Shown here in pieces: positions 33,960 through 43,600 of a DNA stretch of 64,000 nucleotides. The notes under the pieces were generated by a model. The model made no database searches. It was not told the origin of the DNA and worked only from the letters and a program-made list of their open reading frames with translations. The DNA comes from Novosphingobium colocasiae (lineage in GTDB: Bacteria; Pseudomonadota; Alphaproteobacteria; Sphingomonadales; Sphingomonadaceae). Location: positions 186,001 through 250,000 of the forward strand of contig NZ_BMZA01000002.1 of NCBI RefSeq assembly GCF_014652555.1. Reading direction: 5' to 3'. Position numbers and translations under genes: made by a program. Position 1 is the stretch's first letter; each line of letters starts with the position of its first letter.

Positions 33960-34388
33960 TTGCCGCTCAACCCCATCTCCGCCCCGGCCGGTTATGCACC
34001 GGCTGTTGCCATTGGCTTTGCCGATACCTCCGGCGCGTTCGCATTGGTGAATGCCGGTGCGCCGCTGCCGGTCACCACGACCGGAGGCGCGCCGCTGCTG
34101 GTATCATCCGGCGTGATCGGGCCCGAGCCCTGGGCCAGCCCGGATACCGCGTGGGACGCCTCGGGCTACGGCGATGTCGAGGTGCAGTTCGTCGGCACTC
34201 CGGCGATAGCTTACCAGCCGCAGCGCAGCCTGGATGGCACGAACTTCGTTGCCTGCCTTGCCTATGATGCGCAAGGGGCCAGCTATGCCGCGATCACGGC
34301 GGCGGGGATCTATGGGTTCGACGGCAACGGCTTTCTGAAATTCGCGGCCGGCTCCGGCTCGACGCTGACCCGGAGGGCCGCAGCATGA
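33960..34388 (+). CDS. Hypothetical protein preceding the tailspike-like gene
   Basis: A 142-residue protein starting at TTG with AAGGA seven bases upstream. It is rich in Ala, Gly and Thr, predicted mostly beta, without signal peptide or membrane segment. Segments such as GYGDVEVQFVGTPAIAYQPQ and GIYGFDGNGFLKFAAGSGST resemble small phage particle or tail proteins. Its stop overlaps the start of the next gene (ATGA), so the two form one unit. No family was recognised. Confidence 0.6.
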   Translation: MPLNPISAPAGYAPAVAIGFADTSGAFALVNAGAPLPVTTTGGAPLLVSSGVIGPEPWASPDTAWDASGYGDVEVQFVGTPAIAYQPQRSLDGTNFVACLAYDAQGASYAAITAAGIYGFDGNGFLKFAAGSGSTLTRRAAA

Positions 34389-36376
34389 ACGACGCCAAAG
34401 CGCTGAGGCTGGCGCGGGCAGCCGCCCGCACGGCCGATCTGTTTGCCGCCGAACCGGGCAAGGGAGCCGATCTTTCCCGCTTCACGCTGGATGGCGATGC
34501 GCATGCCCGCACGGCGGGATCGCGGCTGCGCGAGACGATGTCGGCGCGCGATTTCGGCGCGGTGGGGCTGGGCGTGGGCAAGCCGGTGGGCGACTTCTTC
34601 GCCACGCTGGCAGACGCGCAGGTCTTCTATCCGCTGGCGACTGCGCTGACCGACAAGCTGGCGTACAATCCGCTGTGCGAGCGGTTTTCGGCCTATGAAC
34701 AGGCCACCGCAGCCTATCCGTGGCTGGCCGATCTCTATGCTTCCACCAGCGATGGGTGGAAGTATCAGGAGCAGGACTGGGCCGCGTTCCAGCATGCGAT
34801 CTACCAGACCCGCACATTTGATGCCGATACCGGGGTCTACCAGTGCCGACAGTTCGATGCGACCGACGGCGATTTCGCGATCAGCCGCACGCTGCTGCTG
34901 CCGCCGGGGATGAACATGGCCGGGCGCGGCCGATCGCAGACCAAGGGGGCGCGGGTCACGCGGTTTCTGCAGACATCGACCTGCATGGACGTGTTCCGGT
35001 TCGACGTGCTGGTCGATCCGGCCAACGGGCAGGGGTTCTGGTTTGGCACCCTGCGCGATTTTCATGTCTACGGGTACAGCGGCGTGGGCGCGACCGGCCG
35101 GGCAGACAGTACCGGCATCGCTCTCTATACCGCAGACGGAACCCCGGTCGCGCTGCAAAACAACAGTCACTTTGCCGATATCACGGTGCGCGGGATCAAG
35201 GGCCACGGCTATGACTTCGCACGCGGTGGTCTGCCCGGCGCGCTGGACCGGCTGGAGGCGGTGTTCTGCACCGGATACGGCCTGATCTGGCGCAGCCGGG
35301 CTGACGGAGTGGCGATCACCGGATTCTCGGCCGACGGCAACGGTGCCGGCGGGATGCTGATCGATGCGCTGGGGGCCGACAGTTCGCTGCTGATCGCCAA
35401 CCCGAAATTCGAAGCGCACTACAGTTACGACTTCCCCGCCAGCGGCGGCTTCCAGCTCAACCCCATCCGCATCAAGGACAATGGCGACGGGGCACAGATC
35501 ACCATCCTCGCGCCCAGTTCGATCCGGGCGATCACCGATCCCGGCTATGTCAGTGGCGATCTGCTGGGCAAGCCGGGCGACCTGATCGTGCACGAAGGCA
35601 GCAATACGCCGAGCCTGAGGGTCATTGCGCCGGCGATCCGCGTGCGGACCACGGACAACCCGGCCGATTCCGAGCCGCTGCTGTTTTCCAGCGCGAGCCT
35701 TGGCATCTACGTTCCGCGCGGGCTGGGCGAGTTCACCGTATCCAAGCGCAACGAGGTGTTCCGCAGCGGTAGCAACGATGTCCACCGCGTATTCGGCGCG
35801 GCGGACGGGCCGATGACGCAGGCGCTGGCGTTTCCTTCGGAGCAGCTTGCCGGGGCTTCGCCGGGGCGGTTCCTGCGCGAACTGGACGCACCGGCGAATG
35901 CGGCGGCGTGGCTGGAGATGGCGAACGCCGGGGCGCTGGACGAGCGCGTCTATAGCAGCGCAGGCGCGATCACCCGGCATCACCGCGTGCTGATGAACGC
36001 CAGCGACAAGCCCTGCCACGAATTCTACCGGGCGACATTGAACCTGGGGACCACGCTGACCGGCGGCGATTTCACGCTGGGCGGCGGCTGGGGTTCGGGA
36101 GCGTCGCTGACGATCATCAACGCCAGCAAGGACAACCGCTTCGAGGTGCAGATCACTGCCGGCTCCAGCGGGCTGGCCGCGAACCCGGCGGTGACGCTGA
36201 CGTTCAAGGACGGGGTGTTCGCGTCGACCCCGTTCCCGATCGCGTCAGGGTACAACAGCACCGACAACACCGGGATCGACATCAAGGCTTCGGCCAGCGC
36301 TTCGCAGGTGTTCCTCAACATGCTGGGGACGCCGGTGGCGGGCAAGGTCTATCGGCTGCAGTGCCACGTGCTTTGA
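34385..36376 (+). CDS. Phage tailspike-like / pectate-lyase-like beta-helix protein
   Basis: A 663-residue protein without a signal peptide. MSARDFGAVGLGVGKPVGDF (52-71) matches the N-terminal entry of phage tailspikes and pectate-lyase-3 domains (DFGA-G-G). The central part has beta-helix rungs around LQNNSHFADITVRGIKGHGY. The last about 110 residues (from FYRATLNLGTTLTGG) look like a separate fibre-tip domain. Tailspikes bind or cleave surface polysaccharide. Location in a polysaccharide locus with no other phage genes suggests a domesticated depolymerase, or a particle gene captured by the locus. Export route is unknown. Confidence 0.7.
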   Translation: MNDAKALRLARAAARTADLFAAEPGKGADLSRFTLDGDAHARTAGSRLRETMSARDFGAVGLGVGKPVGDFFATLADAQVFYPLATALTDKLAYNPLCERFSAYEQATAAYPWLADLYASTSDGWKYQEQDWAAFQHAIYQTRTFDADTGVYQCRQFDATDGDFAISRTLLLPPGMNMAGRGRSQTKGARVTRFLQTSTCMDVFRFDVLVDPANGQGFWFGTLRDFHVYGYSGVGATGRADSTGIALYTADGTPVALQNNSHFADITVRGIKGHGYDFARGGLPGALDRLEAVFCTGYGLIWRSRADGVAITGFSADGNGAGGMLIDALGADSSLLIANPKFEAHYSYDFPASGGFQLNPIRIKDNGDGAQITILAPSSIRAITDPGYVSGDLLGKPGDLIVHEGSNTPSLRVIAPAIRVRTTDNPADSEPLLFSSASLGIYVPRGLGEFTVSKRNEVFRSGSNDVHRVFGAADGPMTQALAFPSEQLAGASPGRFLRELDAPANAAAWLEMANAGALDERVYSSAGAITRHHRVLMNASDKPCHEFYRATLNLGTTLTGGDFTLGGGWGSGASLTIINASKDNRFEVQITAGSSGLAANPAVTLTFKDGVFASTPFPIASGYNSTDNTGIDIKASASASQVFLNMLGTPVAGKVYRLQCHVL

Positions 36377-36600
36377 TCGGCCAATGTACATGCGGGCGGC
36401 GCGCGGCTTGCGTTGCGGTGCGGCATGGTCAAAAAGCGGTCGGGCAAGGGGTTCGCGCAAGGTCGGCGTTTCGGCTGCGGTCGCGCTTCACCGCAGCCAG
36501 AAAGCAGGTTCTTGAGCATGATACCCGGTAATCGACGCAAGTGGGTGAAGACCGGGGCTGGCACGGTCGGGATCGCGTGCCTGCGGGTGGACCGGCCGTG

Positions 36601-37668
36601 ATGGCCGATGCTCCCCTCGTTCCCGCGCGCGAGGCGGGCGGGAACGGGGCCGGTATCGTCGATGCACTTGACGGCCTGCGCGGGCTGGCGGCGATTGCGG
36701 TGGTGACTGTTCATTACCGGGCGATGCTGGGCGAATGGTATTTCCCCAGCGCCTTTCTGGCCGTGGACCTGTTCTTCATCATCAGCGGCATCGTCATTTG
36801 CCTGAACTACGAAGACCGGCTGCGCGGCGGCATGAGCACGCTGCGGTTCATGGCGCGGCGGCTGGCCCGGCTGGCACCGCTCTATCTCGTCGCGCTGGCG
36901 CTGGGCGCGTTGGTCGCTGTCGCCGGGATCGTCATGGGCACCGGAAACTGGACCGGGCAGACGCTGGCACCGGTGGTGCTCGCTGGATCGCTGATGCTGC
37001 CCAACCCGTTCCCCGCCCCGCGCCCCGATCTGTTTCCGCTCAACCCGCCGTGCTGGTCGCTGTTCTGGGAACTGGCGATGAACCTGGTCTATGCGCTGGC
37101 GCTGCCCTGGCTGGGCGTGCGGGCGCTGCCGGCGCTGATCGCGGGCGGCGCGCTGCTCCTCATCGTCGTGGCGACGCAGGCGGGCGGGTTGAACTTCGGT
37201 TACGACCGGATGTGGCTCCAGATCCCGGCGCTGCGGGTGCTGGTCGGGTTTTCCATCGGGGTGCTGATCGCGCGGCTGGCGCAGCAGGGCCGCTTGCCGG
37301 CATCACCGGTGCCGGTAGCGGTGCTGCTGGCCGTCCCGCTGGTCGTGCTGGCCGCTCCGTCCACGCTGGGCTGGATCAAGGACGTGACATTGGCACTCAT
37401 CGTGTTCCCGCTGTTGTGCGCGGCGGCGATGACTGCCCGACCGGCGCATCGCAGGCTATGCCGGACGCTGGGGCTGATTTCCTACCCGCTCTACATCACC
37501 CACGCGGTGCTCCCGTTCGAAAAGCTGATCAACGTGGTCCTGCACCGCGAGGCCGGGGAGCTGGCCCCGGCGATCGGCGTGGGCGCGCTGGCTATCGCGA
37601 TCGGGTTCGCCTGGCTGCTGGGCGTCGCGTTCGACAAGCCGGTGCGGGCGTTGCTGCGCAAGGTCTGA
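36601..37668 (+). CDS. Acyltransferase family 3 membrane protein
   Basis: A 355-residue O-acyltransferase with about ten membrane segments: IVDALDGLRGLAAIAVVTVHYR holds the conserved R and H, then AVDLFFIISGIVICLNYEDRL and LISYPLYITHAVLPFEKL. It is the fifth acyltransferase-3 protein of the locus and its last gene. The 224 bases before it contain no other gene that I could support. The left end of the metal island begins 12 bases after its stop, so the island inserted just beyond the polysaccharide locus. Confidence 0.85.
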   Translation: MADAPLVPAREAGGNGAGIVDALDGLRGLAAIAVVTVHYRAMLGEWYFPSAFLAVDLFFIISGIVICLNYEDRLRGGMSTLRFMARRLARLAPLYLVALALGALVAVAGIVMGTGNWTGQTLAPVVLAGSLMLPNPFPAPRPDLFPLNPPCWSLFWELAMNLVYALALPWLGVRALPALIAGGALLLIVVATQAGGLNFGYDRMWLQIPALRVLVGFSIGVLIARLAQQGRLPASPVPVAVLLAVPLVVLAAPSTLGWIKDVTLALIVFPLLCAAAMTARPAHRRLCRTLGLISYPLYITHAVLPFEKLINVVLHREAGELAPAIGVGALAIAIGFAWLLGVAFDKPVRALLRKV

Positions 37669-37679
37669 CGGGGCTGGCG

Positions 37680-37697
37680 GCAGTGGTACCCGGGGAC
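37680..37697 (+). repeat. Left attachment-site-like repeat (attL candidate)
   Basis: GCAGTGGTACCCGGGGAC is a near copy of the tRNA-Phe 3' end at 44313-44330, with one mismatch at 37688. Beyond it AGCATC versus GGAATC keeps four of six bases. It lies 12 bases after the last acyltransferase gene. A short inverted repeat, CCTTG-TG-CAAGG (37731-37742), follows before the first island gene and may be an operator. Confidence 0.65.
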
Positions 37698-37791
37698 AGC
37701 ATCCCATAGTGCTTCCTGTGGGGCAGGAAACCTTGTGCAAGGTGAAGCTGAGCATTTTTTCATCGTCCAGTTCGTGGTACAGGCGCGATCG

Positions 37792-38127
37792 ATGCATCGG
37801 CTAACCGCCTTGATATTGATGTGCCTCGTCTCGCTATCGTTGATGGCGGGGACGGTCGCGCACGCGGCCGAGCCGATCGGATGCCTGGATTCCGATGTGG
37901 CCGCCGGCCTCGGTCATGCCGCTGGCGACCGGGATCAAGTGCCGTCCGACGACGGCAAGGCGACGCCGCATCATCACGGCGGTTGCCATGGCCATCAAAT
38001 CGGCGAGCCTGTGAACGAAGCTATGGCCCCGCAACGGCATCTTCGCGATTCGCGGCCTATGCCGATCGACGTGGCGGCGCGCGTCTCCGCGCCGACCAAT
38101 CCCGCGTATCGCCCTCCACGCGCCTGA
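37792..38127 (+). CDS. Small secreted His-rich protein of the czc cluster
   Basis: A 111-residue protein with a signal peptide (MHRLTALILMCLVSLSLMAG, cleavage near AHA-AE). The mature part contains a metal-ligand cluster, HHHGGCHGHQ, and two further cysteine/histidine positions. This suggests a periplasmic metal-binding or sensing role in zinc, cadmium or cobalt handling. It is the first gene of the island and lies 59 bases before czcC. An alternative reading is a non-functional leader gene. No named family was recognised. Confidence 0.65.
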   Translation: MHRLTALILMCLVSLSLMAGTVAHAAEPIGCLDSDVAAGLGHAAGDRDQVPSDDGKATPHHHGGCHGHQIGEPVNEAMAPQRHLRDSRPMPIDVAARVSAPTNPAYRPPRA

Positions 38128-38186
38128 CAATTCCAGCCTAGCTCCACCCGTGGGGCGTCTTTGGAACTGTCAGGAGTCTTGTCATC

Positions 38187-39488
38187 ATGCACCGATTGTT
38201 CGCGGCCTTGTTGGCCGCGACGCCTTGCGCGAGCATCGCGCAGGCCCAAACCGCGCCGCCGGCTGACGCCGGGGCCACACAGCCGCAAGTCGCCGCGCCT
38301 GCTATATCGGGACCGGCATTCACCGTTGATCGCGCCCTTGAACTGGCCGGCGTCGTCTCCCCGGCGCTGGAAGCGGCATCTGCGGACGTGCGCGCCGCCG
38401 AAGCTGGCCGCCGCGTTGCCGGGTTGCGACCCAATCCGACTATCACCGTAGAAGCTGAAAACGTCGCGGGCTCCGGCCAGTATCGCGGCACGCAGAGCCT
38501 TGAAGCGACGACCTCCCTCGCACTGCCGCTCGAACTCGGCGGCAAGCGGTCGGCCAGGATCGCCGTCGCAGATGCTCGAACCGATCGCGCAACCATTCAG
38601 GCCGCCATCGCGAAAGCCGATCTCCGGCTCAGCGTCATCCGCGCCTATGCTGAAGCGGCGTCCGCCGAACGGCGTCTCGTCATAGCCCGCGATCAGGCGC
38701 ACATCGCCGGTGAGGGGCGACGCGCCGCGCGGGTCCGCGTTCAAGCGGGCCGCGCTTCGCCGCTCGAGGCAGAGCGCGCGAATGTTGCGCTGGTCAATGC
38801 GGAAGCTGCGCTTGTGAGGGAGGAACGTGCCGTCGAGGTTTCTCGCTTCACTCTTTCTCGCATCATCGGCCAGCCTTTCGCCGGACCGCTGGACGCGAAC
38901 TGGTTCGACCATGTCCCTGCTACGCATGGCCCGCTGCGGCCGATCGACAGCACCGGCACGCTGATGATGGCGGCGGCCAATGCTGACTTCGCCAGCGCCG
39001 ACGCAAGTGTCCGGCTCGCGCGTTCGCAACGGATTCCCGATCTGACACTCGGGGCAGGCGCGCGTCGGTTCGAACAGACCAATGACACGGCGGCGATTTT
39101 CAGCCTGTCAATCCCGATCCCGCTGTTCAACAACGGTCGCGCCGCGGTGAGCCAAGCAACCGCCGAACGTCAGAGCGCGGACGCACGGCGGCGTCTCGCC
39201 GCGATCGATGTGGATCAGGCCGTTGCATGGGCCCAAGCGGAAGCCGCCAACGCCGCGACAAACGCGGCGGCGGCCAGCGGTCCCGCGCTCGCGGCGGCCG
39301 AAGAAGCGGCTCGCATTGCTCGCATCGGCTATCGGGAGGGCAAGTTCGGCCAGCTCGATTTGCTCGATGCTGAACGCACGCTCGCACAGACGCGGGCGGC
39401 GGCGGTCGACGCGCTGCTCTCGTATCACGTCGCCCAGGCGCAGCTTGAGCGGCTCACCGCCCGCGCGCCGATCATTCAGGGGGAATGA
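38187..39488 (+). CDS. czcC: CzcC-like outer-membrane efflux protein (TolC family)
   Basis: A 433-residue outer-membrane factor with a signal peptide ending ASIAQAQ. FTVDRALELAGVVSPALEAA begins the first of two TolC-type repeats of alpha-helical coiled coil; ARIGYREGKFGQLDLLDAERTLAQTR is the second-repeat signature. A CAGGAG ribosome site precedes the ATG. It forms the outer-membrane exit of the CzcCBA pump and overlaps czcB by 4 bases. Confidence 0.9.
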   Translation: MHRLFAALLAATPCASIAQAQTAPPADAGATQPQVAAPAISGPAFTVDRALELAGVVSPALEAASADVRAAEAGRRVAGLRPNPTITVEAENVAGSGQYRGTQSLEATTSLALPLELGGKRSARIAVADARTDRATIQAAIAKADLRLSVIRAYAEAASAERRLVIARDQAHIAGEGRRAARVRVQAGRASPLEAERANVALVNAEAALVREERAVEVSRFTLSRIIGQPFAGPLDANWFDHVPATHGPLRPIDSTGTLMMAAANADFASADASVRLARSQRIPDLTLGAGARRFEQTNDTAAIFSLSIPIPLFNNGRAAVSQATAERQSADARRRLAAIDVDQAVAWAQAEAANAATNAAAASGPALAAAEEAARIARIGYREGKFGQLDLLDAERTLAQTRAAAVDALLSYHVAQAQLERLTARAPIIQGE

Positions 39489-40660
39489 CAATGAAGATCC
39501 GACACTCGGCGGCCCTGCCGCTCGCGCTGGCCGCTGTGCTGCTGGCTGGATGTTCCGGCAGCGAGAAAGCAGGCGACGAAGCGCAGAACGAGGCAGCGGC
39601 GGAAAGCGCCGCAAGCCCCGAGAACGGCGCGCACGCCGACGAGGAGGGCGAGATCGACCTCAGCGCCGATCAGATACGCAAAGCCGGCATCGAGCTGGTG
39701 CGCGTGATCCGCAACGGCGGCGGCGCGCTGACGCTGCCGGCGACAATCGAAGGCGACCCGCAAGGGATGCAGGTCGTGTCCGCCGCGATCGGGGGGCGGG
39801 TGGTGTCGCTCACCCGCAACCTCGGTCAATCGGTCGGGCGCGGGCAGACACTTGCGATCATCGAAAGCCGCGAAGCGGCCACGCTAAACGCAGAAATAGA
39901 GGCGGCGCGGGCCAGGCTAGCGCTCGCGGAAAGCAATCTGCGCCGTGAGCAGCGCCTGTTCAAAGAACGCGTCTCGCCGGAACAGGACTTGATAGCGGCG
40001 CGCACGGTAGCGACAGAGGCCCGAATCGCGCTGCGGCTCGCACAGCAACAGTTGTCGGCCGCTGGTGGAGGCGGTGGTGCGCTCAATCGCATTGCGATCC
40101 GTGCGCCGCTCTCGGGCCAGGTCGTCGCGCGTAGCGTGACGTTAGGCCAGACGGTAGCGGCCGATGCCGAGCTATTCCGCGTGGCCGATCTGGGCCGCGT
40201 CGCGGTCACGCTGGCGCTCTCGCCCGCTGACGCCGGCAAGGTGCGCCCCGGCTCTCGAATCGAGGTTGTTGCGGGCGATCGGCGATCGGTTGCGCAGGTC
40301 GATTTCGTGTCGCCCATTCTCGATGAAACCACGCGCCTCGCCACGGTCATCGCACTCATCGACAACCGCGCCGGCCAATGGCGCGTCGGTGAGCCGGTTA
40401 CGACCTCGATCCAGCTCGCCGGTGGCGGTGCGTCCGCGCTGCTCGTGCCGCAAAGCGCGGTTCAGACGGTCGAGGGCCGCTCCACCGTGTTCGTCCGCAC
40501 CGAACACGGCTTCAAGGCCACGCCTGTCACACTCGGGAGCCCCAACCGGGACAACGTGGTCGTGACCTCGGGGCTCAAGGGCGACGAACTGCTCGCCGGG
40601 CCGAACAGCTTCACCCTCAAGGCCGAGCTTGGAAAAGGCGAAGCGGAGCACGGGCACTGA
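39485..40660 (+). CDS. czcB: CzcB-like RND periplasmic adaptor
   Basis: A 391-residue membrane-fusion protein. The N-terminus ends in the lipobox LLAGC, so it is probably a lipoprotein, followed by an acidic linker. VVSAAIGGRVVSLTRNLGQSV is the first half of the lipoyl-like domain, RARLALAESNLRREQRLFK the hairpin, and IRAPLSGQVVARSVTLGQTV the second half. It connects CzcA to CzcC. Two close ATGs exist (39485, 39491); the first overlaps the czcC stop. Confidence 0.9.
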   Translation: MTMKIRHSAALPLALAAVLLAGCSGSEKAGDEAQNEAAAESAASPENGAHADEEGEIDLSADQIRKAGIELVRVIRNGGGALTLPATIEGDPQGMQVVSAAIGGRVVSLTRNLGQSVGRGQTLAIIESREAATLNAEIEAARARLALAESNLRREQRLFKERVSPEQDLIAARTVATEARIALRLAQQQLSAAGGGGGALNRIAIRAPLSGQVVARSVTLGQTVAADAELFRVADLGRVAVTLALSPADAGKVRPGSRIEVVAGDRRSVAQVDFVSPILDETTRLATVIALIDNRAGQWRVGEPVTTSIQLAGGGASALLVPQSAVQTVEGRSTVFVRTEHGFKATPVTLGSPNRDNVVVTSGLKGDELLAGPNSFTLKAELGKGEAEHGH

Positions 40661-40661
40661 T

Positions 40662-43600
40662 ATGATCGGCCGCATCGTCACATTTTCCGTCGAGCGCCGC
40701 TGGTTCATCCTGCTCATGACGCTCATCGCCGCGGTCATCGGAGGCTGGGCGATCTCGCGCCTGCCGATCGACGCCGTTCCCGACATCACCAACAACCAGG
40801 TGCAGGTGAACATCACCGCGCCGGCTCTGTCGCCTGAGCTGGTCGAGAAGCAAATCGCCTTCCCGATCGAAACCGCTCTCGCGGGCGTTCCTGGCCTTGA
40901 ATATACGCGGTCGCTCAGCCGCAACGGGTTCGCCCAGGTCACGGCTGTCTTTACCGACTCAACCGACATTTATTTTGCGCGCCAACAGGTCGCGGAGCGG
41001 CTGCGCGTCGCCGAGGAAAGCCTGCCTGATGGTGCCGTCCCTACGATGGGACCGATCGCGACGGGCCTTGGCGAAGTCTATATGTGGACCGTCCATTTCC
41101 AGCACCGCAAGGAAGATACCCATAAACCGGGCGAGCCCGGCATGCAGCCCGACGGCAGCTACATCACGCCGGAGGGCGACCGTCTTGTCAGCGAAGCCGA
41201 TCAGGCGACCTACCTTCGCACAGCGCAGGACTGGATCGTCGCGCCGCTGCTGAAAAACACGCCGGGCCTTGCCGGCGTCGATTCGATCGGCGGCTATGTG
41301 AAGCAGTTTCAGGTGATCCCGGACGTACAGCGGCTCGCCGCCCTTGGGCTGAACCTGAGCGATCTGGCGCGGGCGCTCCAAGAGAACAACGTCGGCGTCG
41401 GTGCCGGCGTCGTCGATCGCGGCGGCGAGGGCCTGGCTGTCCGGTCCGACGCTCGTATCCGCAATGTGGGCGAACTGGCAGGAACGGTCATCGCCACCCG
41501 CGAAGGCACCCCGATCCGGCTCGATCAGGTGGCGCAAGTCCGCCTCGGTCAAGCCATCCGCTACGGCTCCGCGTCCGAGAACGGCAAGGAGGTCGTGGTT
41601 GGAACCGCCATCATGCGGATCGGCGAGAACAGCCGCACTGTCGCATCGGCCGTCGCGGAGCGGATCGAGGCAATCAACGCCTCATTGCCAACCGATGTAG
41701 TGATTCAGCCGGTGCTGGACCGCACCGCGCTGGTCAACTCCACAATCAAGACGGTAGCGAAAAACCTGACCGAAGGCGCGCTGCTCGTCATCGTCGTGCT
41801 GTTCGTGCTGCTCGGCAATTTTCGGGCCGCTCTGATCGCGGCGCTGGTGATCCCGATCACCATGGCCATGACCAGCTTCGGGATGCTGCGAGGCGGCGTC
41901 TCGGCCAATCTGATGAGTCTCGGCGCGCTCGACTTCGGCCTGATCGTGGATGGCGCGGTGATTATCGTCGAGAACGCGCTGAGGCGCATCGCCGAACGGC
42001 AACATCACTATGGCCGAACGCTGACGCTGGAAGAGCGCCTGTCCGTGGTGACGCAGGCCGCGCGCGAGATGATCCGGCCTTCCGTCTTCGGGCAGGCGAT
42101 CATCATCCTCGTCTATGTGCCGCTGCTGACCCTCACGGGCGTCGAGGGCAAGACGTTCACACCGATGGCGCTGACCGTCATCATCGCGCTCGTAAGCGCC
42201 TTCGTGCTTTCGTTGACTTTCGTGCCCGCCATGCTCGCAATCTGGCTCTCCAAGCCGGTCGAGGAAAAGGAGGGCCGGATCATGTCCTGGCTCAAGCGCA
42301 AGTATGAGCCGGGGCTCGATCAGGCGATGAAGCGGCAGACGCTGACCATGGGCGTTGGGGTCGGCGCGTTCCTCGCCGCCATCCTGACCTTCTCGTTCCT
42401 GGGGCAGGAGTTCCTTCCCCAGCTCGATGAAGGCGACCTGACCGCGCAAGTGCTGCGCGTACCGGGAACGTCGGTCGATCAAAGCCAGGCGATGCAATCG
42501 CGCATCGAGCGGGAGATCGGCAAGCTGCCCGAAGTCCGGTTCGTGTTCTCTAAGACGGGTACGGCTGAGCTGGCGTCGGACCCGATGCCCCCGAACATCT
42601 CGGACACCTTCATCATCATGAAGCCGCGCGAAGAATGGCCGGATGCCGGTCTCAGCAAGGGCGAGCTGGGGGCGAAGGTCGAAAAGGCGCTTGAGGGCCT
42701 GCCCGGCAACGCCTTCGAAATCAGCCAGCCTATCCAGATGCGGTTCAACGAACTGATCGCGGGGGTGCGCGGAGACGTCGCGGTCAAGGTGTTCGGCGAC
42801 GACAGCGACGCGATGAACAGGACGGCCAACGCCGTTGCGGCGGTCCTTCGCAAGACGCAGGGCGCGGCCGACGTTCGGGTGGAACAGACCGAGGGCCTGC
42901 CGATGCTCGATATACGTCCCCGGCGGGACATCATGTCGAGGCTCGGGATCACTGCTCAGACCGTGCAGGATACTATCTCGGCCGCGATCGGCGGTCGCGA
43001 TGCCGGCATGATCTTCGAGGGGGATCGGCGCTTTGCCGTCACTATTCGTTTGTCGGACGTGGCGCGCGCCAATCTGCAAACGCTCGGCCACGTGCCGGTG
43101 CCTCTGCCAGGCGGCGGGTTCGTGCCCCTACAAAGTGTCGCCGACATCGGCGTCACCGATGGCCCCAACCAAATCAGCCGCGAGAACGGCAAACGACGCG
43201 TCGTCGTGCAGGCGAACGTGCGCGGCCGGGACGTTGCAGGCGTGGTGGCGGACGCACAGGCGGCGATAGCGGCAGAAGTGCGTCTGCCTGCCGGCCAGTA
43301 TCTCGATTGGGGCGGCCAGTTCGAGAATCTGCAATCGGCGACCGAACGCCTGATGCTGGTGGTGCCGGCGTGCTTCGCGCTCATCATCCTGTTGCTTTAC
43401 GGGGCGCTGGGAAGCGTGCGCGATGCGGCGATCGTGTTCACTGGCGTCCCGCTCGCGCTGGTCGGCGGCGTCCTGGCATTGTTTCTGCGCGGTATGCCCT
43501 TCTCGATCTCGGCAGCGGTGGGCTTCATCGCCCTGTCCGGGATCGCGGTCCTCAATGGCCTCGTCATGGTGACGTCGATCCAAGGGCTCATGGCGCGGGG

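Noticed and set aside
34310..36019. 569-codon minus-strand frame opposite the tailspike-like gene
   Set aside because: Antisense shadow with no domain pattern.
41682..43091. 469-codon minus-strand frame opposite czcA
   Set aside because: Antisense shadow; His/Asp/Arg-rich composition typical of frames opposite high-GC membrane protein genes.
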